DNA of 64,000 nt, taken from positions 1 to 64,000 of the forward strand of contig JADBYK010000026.1 of NCBI GenBank assembly GCA_020403045.1. The letters run 5' to 3'. The stretch is from Cytophagales bacterium (GTDB lineage: Bacteria; Bacteroidota; Bacteroidia; Cytophagales; Cyclobacteriaceae). The notes under the pieces are model-generated. The model worked only from the letters and a program-made list of their open reading frames with translations, was not told the origin of the DNA and made no database searches. Of this stretch, positions 60,147-64,000 are shown one piece after another (positions within the stretch are counted from its first letter, which is position 1; every line of letters starts with the position of its first letter). A program made the position numbers and the translations under genes.

Positions 60147-61226
60147 GTGAAAAAGACACTCCTCACCGCCTCAATTGTTTTGGTGATTATTTTTTTGATC
60201 GCCCTCCCAAAACTAGGATGGTTCAAATCGACCTCATCACCAAAACCAACGGTTATGTCGCCCGGTGCTAAACCCAAACTGTTCGTGGAAGCATTGATTC
60301 TACAAGAATCAAAGCTCGATAATAAGTTGGTAGTAACAGGATCGGTGCTTCCTAACGAGTCACTGGAATTAAAGAGCGAATCATCTGGCAAGATTATTAG
60401 CATTTCTTTCCAAGAAGGAAAGCCGGTAGTTAAAGGAAGTTTGTTGTTGGAGATCAACAATGATGATTTAAAAGCTCAGCTACAAAAACAAAAATATAAT
60501 CAGAAGCTGAATCAGGATAATGAGTTTCGTCAACGTAAACTGCTGGAAAAAGATGCTATCAGTAAAGAAGAATATGATAACGCGCTGAATCGACTAAACA
60601 CAACGGTGGCTGACATCCGAATATTAGAAGCGCAGTTGGAGAAGACGCGTATCAAGGCTCCGTTTGACGGTGTCATCGGCCTTCGTTACGTAAGTTTGGG
60701 AGCATACATTTCGCCTAGCACCGTAGTGGCGACCCTGTATAACATTTCTCCAGCAAAAATAGAATTTGCCATTCCGGCTCGCTACAGTTCACAAGTAAAG
60801 GCAGATGAAAAAGTTTTTTGTCGCGTAGAGAACGACTTAACGGTGTACGAAGGCCTCGTGTATGCCATAGAACCGAAAATCGATCAAGAAACCCGTACGT
60901 TAAAGATAAGGGCGCAAGCCGATAACAAAAGCGGCAATTTGTTGCCGGGCCAGTTCGTGAAAGTTGAATTGATTCTCGAATCTCTTCCTAACGCCTTACT
61001 AGTTCCCACTGAGGCAGTCATACCAGATCAAGGCGGAAAAAAAGTATTTATTGCTGATCGAGGCACAGCAAGGGAAGTTAGAATTGAGACTGGTATCCGA
61101 ACAGAAAACTCGTTGGAGGTTTTGTCTGGATTAAAGGCGGGAGATACGTTGCTGACCACTGGTATTCTACAACTTCGCCAGGGAATTGACATAGAGGTAA
61201 GCAAAATTCAAAACACAAAACAGTAA
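60147..61226 (+). CDS. RND efflux periplasmic adaptor (HlyD/AcrA family)
   Basis: A 359-residue membrane fusion protein linking the RND pump to an outer-membrane channel. A single N-terminal helix (LLTASIVLVIIFLIALP, about 4-20) precedes the lipoyl half-motifs (SESSGKIISISFQEGKPVVKGSLLLEI near 75, TRIKAPFDGVIGLRYVSLGAYIS near 170), a short coiled-coil hairpin between them, a beta barrel and the membrane-proximal domain. The start is GTG. It is 12 bp before the pump gene. Confidence 0.92.
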   Translation: MKKTLLTASIVLVIIFLIALPKLGWFKSTSSPKPTVMSPGAKPKLFVEALILQESKLDNKLVVTGSVLPNESLELKSESSGKIISISFQEGKPVVKGSLLLEINNDDLKAQLQKQKYNQKLNQDNEFRQRKLLEKDAISKEEYDNALNRLNTTVADIRILEAQLEKTRIKAPFDGVIGLRYVSLGAYISPSTVVATLYNISPAKIEFAIPARYSSQVKADEKVFCRVENDLTVYEGLVYAIEPKIDQETRTLKIRAQADNKSGNLLPGQFVKVELILESLPNALLVPTEAVIPDQGGKKVFIADRGTAREVRIETGIRTENSLEVLSGLKAGDTLLTTGILQLRQGIDIEVSKIQNTKQ

Positions 61227-61238
61227 AATAAATTAGCG

Positions 61239-64000
61239 ATGGCAAGCCTTTCTACCACTAGTATTGACCGACCCGTTTTAGCGATTGTGATGTCGTTGGC
61301 TATAATTCTATTGGGCGTAATTGGATTTTCATTCCTTGGTGTGCGAGAATTTCCGAGTGTAGATCCCCCGGTAGTAACTGTTCAGACCAGCTACATTGGC
61401 GCCAACGCAGATGTCATTGAATCTCAAATCACCGAGCCGCTCGAAGATGCAATAAATGGTGTGCCGGGTATCCGAACGCTTACATCAGTAAGCCGTGAAG
61501 GCAGAAGCAGCATTACAGTCGAGTTTGAATTGGGTGTGAACATAGAGGCTGCCGCAAACGATGTGCGAGATAAAGTTTCAGGAGCGCTCAATCGACTACC
61601 ACAAGATGTTGATCCACCGGTAGTGGAAAAAGCGGATGCGGATTCCAGCCCTATCATATTCCTTACGGTGCGGAGTGACAAGCGCAACTTGTTAGAGACC
61701 TCCCGCATAGCAGAGGTTTTGTTTAAAGAGCGAATTCAAACAATTCCGGGTGTAAGCTCTGTGCAAATATGGGGTCAGCAACGCTACTCGATGAGGTTGT
61801 GGATGGATCCCATCAAATTAGCCTCCTTAAAGTTAGCCCCTTCCGATGTGCTACAGGCATTGAATCGAGAAAATGTGGAGTTACCATCTGGTCGTGTGGA
61901 GGGGCAGAATACGGAGCTGACTGTTCGCACCATGGGGCGGTTAAACACTGAAGATGACTTTAACAACCTGATTATTAAAGAGCAAGGTGACAATGTCGTT
62001 AGGCTAAGTGACATTGGATATGCCAAGTTGGGTGCGGAAAATGAACGGACTATTTTGCGAAGAGATGGCATTCCGGGCTGTGCACTTGCCATTGTAGCTC
62101 AACCCGGAGCAAATAATATTGACATTGCTGATAGACTCTATAAAAAGCTAGATCAGATCACGCGCGATTTGCCTCCTGATGTTAGTTATCAAATGAGTTA
62201 TGATTCCACCAAGTATATTCGCGCATCAATTTTTGAAGTGGGCGAGACCATACTAATTGCTTTCTTCCTCGTTCTTTCCATCATTTTTATTTTCTTGCGC
62301 GACTGGCGTACAACGGTAATTCCCATTGCCACTATACCGATCTCCCTCATTGGATCGTTCTTTGTGATGTACTTATTGGGGTTCACCATCAATGTCTTGA
62401 CCTTACTGGGAATTGTGCTTGCAATCGGTATCGTGGTGGATGACGCTATTGTAGTGCTGGAAAACATCTATGTGAAGGTGGAACAAGGCGAAAACCCTGA
62501 AGAAGCCGCGCGAAAGGGATCAACTGAAATTTATTTTGCGGTTATTTCTACCACTGTATCTGTTGTGGCTGTTTTTCTTCCCGTGATCTTCTTACAAGGA
62601 CTTACCGGCCGATTGTTTCGTGAGTTTGGGTTGGTTGTGGCAAGTGCTGTTGCTATTTCCGCTTTTGTCTCGCTCACGCTCACACCAATGATGAGTTCAA
62701 AAATTCTAAAACGCAGAGCTGTGCAGCCTTGGTTGTATCGAAAGACAGAACCGTTTTTCAATAGGCTTACGGATGGCTATGCATCTGCTCTAGATGGATT
62801 TATGAGACGCAGATGGCTGGGTTTTGTAGTTATTGTGTTGTCCGGGGCGGTCATTTATTTTCTTGGAACATCTACACCGTCCGAACTATCTCCGTTAGAA
62901 GATCGAAGTGAATTCCGATTGCAAGCACAAGCACAAGAGGGTGCCACTTTTGAGTACATGGATCGAAACGTTAAGGAGCTTACGCAATTTATCAGCGATG
63001 AGGTACCCGAGCGAAGCGGGATGGTAAGTGTTACTGCTCCCGGATTTGGAAGTGCGGGGGTAAATTCCGGTTTTGTTAGAGTCATTCTAAAAGACCCCAA
63101 GGATAGAGGCAGAACGCAACAACAAATAGTAGATGATATCACCGGCAAGGTGAGAAAATATTCCGGTGTAAGAACTTTCACAACACAGGCTCAAACGATT
63201 GGAGATCGCAGAGGTGGATTTCCACTTCAATTCGTAATTCAGGCTGCAGATATTGAGAAGTTGAAAAAAGTGCTACCCCAATTTATGTTGAAAGCATCGG
63301 CAAGTCCGCTTTTTGCTTTCGTGGATCTCGATCTAAAATTTAACAAGCCGGAAATCAGCATTACGATTGATCGCGACAAAGCGAGAAACCTTGGCGTGAA
63401 CGTGTTAGACATTTCGCAAACGCTTCAACTTGGGTTAAGTGGCTCGCGTTTTGGAAATTTTATTATGGACGGAAAGCAATATCAGATTATTGGGCAAGTC
63501 GAGCGCGCAAATCGCAACGAGCCATTAGATTTAAAAACTCTTTATGTGAAAAACAAAAGAGGTGATTTGATACAACTAGATAACCTCGTGACATTTGAAG
63601 AGCGTAGCAGTCCACCCCAGTTATTCCGTTTCAATCGGTATTCTTCTGCAAAAGTGCAAGCTCAATTGGCAAAAGGTGTTGCACTGGGCGATGGCATCAA
63701 AGAAATGCAAAAGATCGCGGACGAAGTGTTGGATGAAAGTTACACCACTAGTTTGGATGGAGCCTCGAGAGAGTTTGCAGAAAGTTCTTCTAGTATTTAT
63801 CTGGCATTCTTGATTGCACTGGCGATCATCTATTTGATTTTGGCAGGTCAATTTGAAAGCTTCAAAGATCCATTGGTCATTATGTTCACGGTGCCACTCG
63901 CGCTAGCCGGTGCACTGATTTCTTTATGGTATTTTAACCAAACGTTGAATGTATTTAGTCAAATAGGAATTATTATGTTGATTGGCCTGGTAACAAAAAA
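61239..64000 (+). CDS. RND efflux pump inner-membrane subunit (AcrB/MexB-like), 3' end outside window
   Basis: Open from ATG 61239 to the window edge: 920 codons of an expected 1,030 or so. It starts ASLSTTSIDRPVLAIVMSL with helix 1, followed by the porter domain (REFPSVDPPVVTVQTSYIGA). The proton-relay acids are in IGIVVDDAIVVLENIYV near residue 405 (Asp-Asp). Helices 4-7 contain SVVAVFLPVIFLQGLTGRLFREF, and the second porter repeat begins after 540. The last visible residues GLVTKN are the conserved helix 10-11 region. It forms a homotrimer exporting drugs, metals or lipids; the substrate class cannot be set from this. Confidence 0.93.
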   Translation, partial: MASLSTTSIDRPVLAIVMSLAIILLGVIGFSFLGVREFPSVDPPVVTVQTSYIGANADVIESQITEPLEDAINGVPGIRTLTSVSREGRSSITVEFELGVNIEAAANDVRDKVSGALNRLPQDVDPPVVEKADADSSPIIFLTVRSDKRNLLETSRIAEVLFKERIQTIPGVSSVQIWGQQRYSMRLWMDPIKLASLKLAPSDVLQALNRENVELPSGRVEGQNTELTVRTMGRLNTEDDFNNLIIKEQGDNVVRLSDIGYAKLGAENERTILRRDGIPGCALAIVAQPGANNIDIADRLYKKLDQITRDLPPDVSYQMSYDSTKYIRASIFEVGETILIAFFLVLSIIFIFLRDWRTTVIPIATIPISLIGSFFVMYLLGFTINVLTLLGIVLAIGIVVDDAIVVLENIYVKVEQGENPEEAARKGSTEIYFAVISTTVSVVAVFLPVIFLQGLTGRLFREFGLVVASAVAISAFVSLTLTPMMSSKILKRRAVQPWLYRKTEPFFNRLTDGYASALDGFMRRRWLGFVVIVLSGAVIYFLGTSTPSELSPLEDRSEFRLQAQAQEGATFEYMDRNVKELTQFISDEVPERSGMVSVTAPGFGSAGVNSGFVRVILKDPKDRGRTQQQIVDDITGKVRKYSGVRTFTTQAQTIGDRRGGFPLQFVIQAADIEKLKKVLPQFMLKASASPLFAFVDLDLKFNKPEISITIDRDKARNLGVNVLDISQTLQLGLSGSRFGNFIMDGKQYQIIGQVERANRNEPLDLKTLYVKNKRGDLIQLDNLVTFEERSSPPQLFRFNRYSSAKVQAQLAKGVALGDGIKEMQKIADEVLDESYTTSLDGASREFAESSSSIYLAFLIALAIIYLILAGQFESFKDPLVIMFTVPLALAGALISLWYFNQTLNVFSQIGIIMLIGLVTK

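Noticed and set aside
61424-63181. Several minus-strand open frames opposite the RND pump
   Set aside because: They are antisense shadows of a well-conserved pump gene and have no independent features.

Overview
The window looks like a chromosomal segment of a Bacteroidetes bacterium, most likely of the Cytophagales type. The evidence is the recurring TAnnTTTG promoter element, A-rich leaders without Shine-Dalgarno sequences, a long NusB, a CcmE with a CxxxY haem site, and the gene block nusB / ytxH / DUF1573 / yajC / ybbR / coaE. The order assignment is inference; no rRNA or other marker is present. No tRNA, rRNA or CRISPR array was recognised.

Layout. 1-140: the 3' end of a group II intron (last residues of its maturase, then domains V and VI), about 140 bp beyond the glmS stop. 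280-7868: housekeeping genes (glmS, a half-length glycogen-synthase-like protein, panC-panD, a flippase-like membrane protein, rfaE2, a zinc peptidase, an acyl-CoA dehydrogenase). 7934-13465, minus strand: a cytochrome c maturation operon (ccmB, ccmC, ccmD, ccmE, ccmF) headed by a Wzz-like chain-length protein that overlaps ccmB. 13533-51289, plus strand: a surface polysaccharide locus of about 38 kb. 51296-53681: pheS, hbd and a degenerate Rieske-like secreted protein. 53701-55485: an MsbA-type ABC exporter on the minus strand. 55709-60053: nusB to coaE. 60147-64000: an RND efflux adaptor and the first 920 codons of its pump, cut by the window edge.

The polysaccharide locus makes several activated sugars. 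These are UDP-2,3-diacetamido-2,3-dideoxy-glucuronate (TviB-, WbpB-, WbpE- and WbpD-like enzymes), a dTDP-6-deoxyhexose (RmlA, RmlC, RmlB, but no RmlD), GDP-L-fucose (Gmd, Fcl) and a pseudaminic acid (PseB, PseC, PseH, PseI and a PseF-like cytidylyltransferase, but no recognisable PseG). Inside the pseudaminate block is an unusual set: an aldo/keto reductase, a cytidylyltransferase fused to a HemL-like aminotransferase, a WbuX/PseA amidotransferase with private HisH and HisF homologues, a second GNAT, an SDR, a metallophosphoesterase and an ATP-grasp enzyme. I read this as a decoration module for a modified nonulosonate. Downstream come a Wzx flippase, a candidate sialyltransferase-like enzyme (GT52/polyST-like), three Wzy/WaaL-like membrane proteins, GT4 and GT26 transferases, and two initiating sugar-phosphate transferases (a WbaP/WcaJ type and a WecA type).

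A second theme is non-coding. At least five spacers hold degenerate tandem repeats with a 7- or 8-bp period. At four of them the same unit reappears in inverse orientation, while the unit itself differs from place to place. One spacer also holds a run of back-to-back perfect palindromes.
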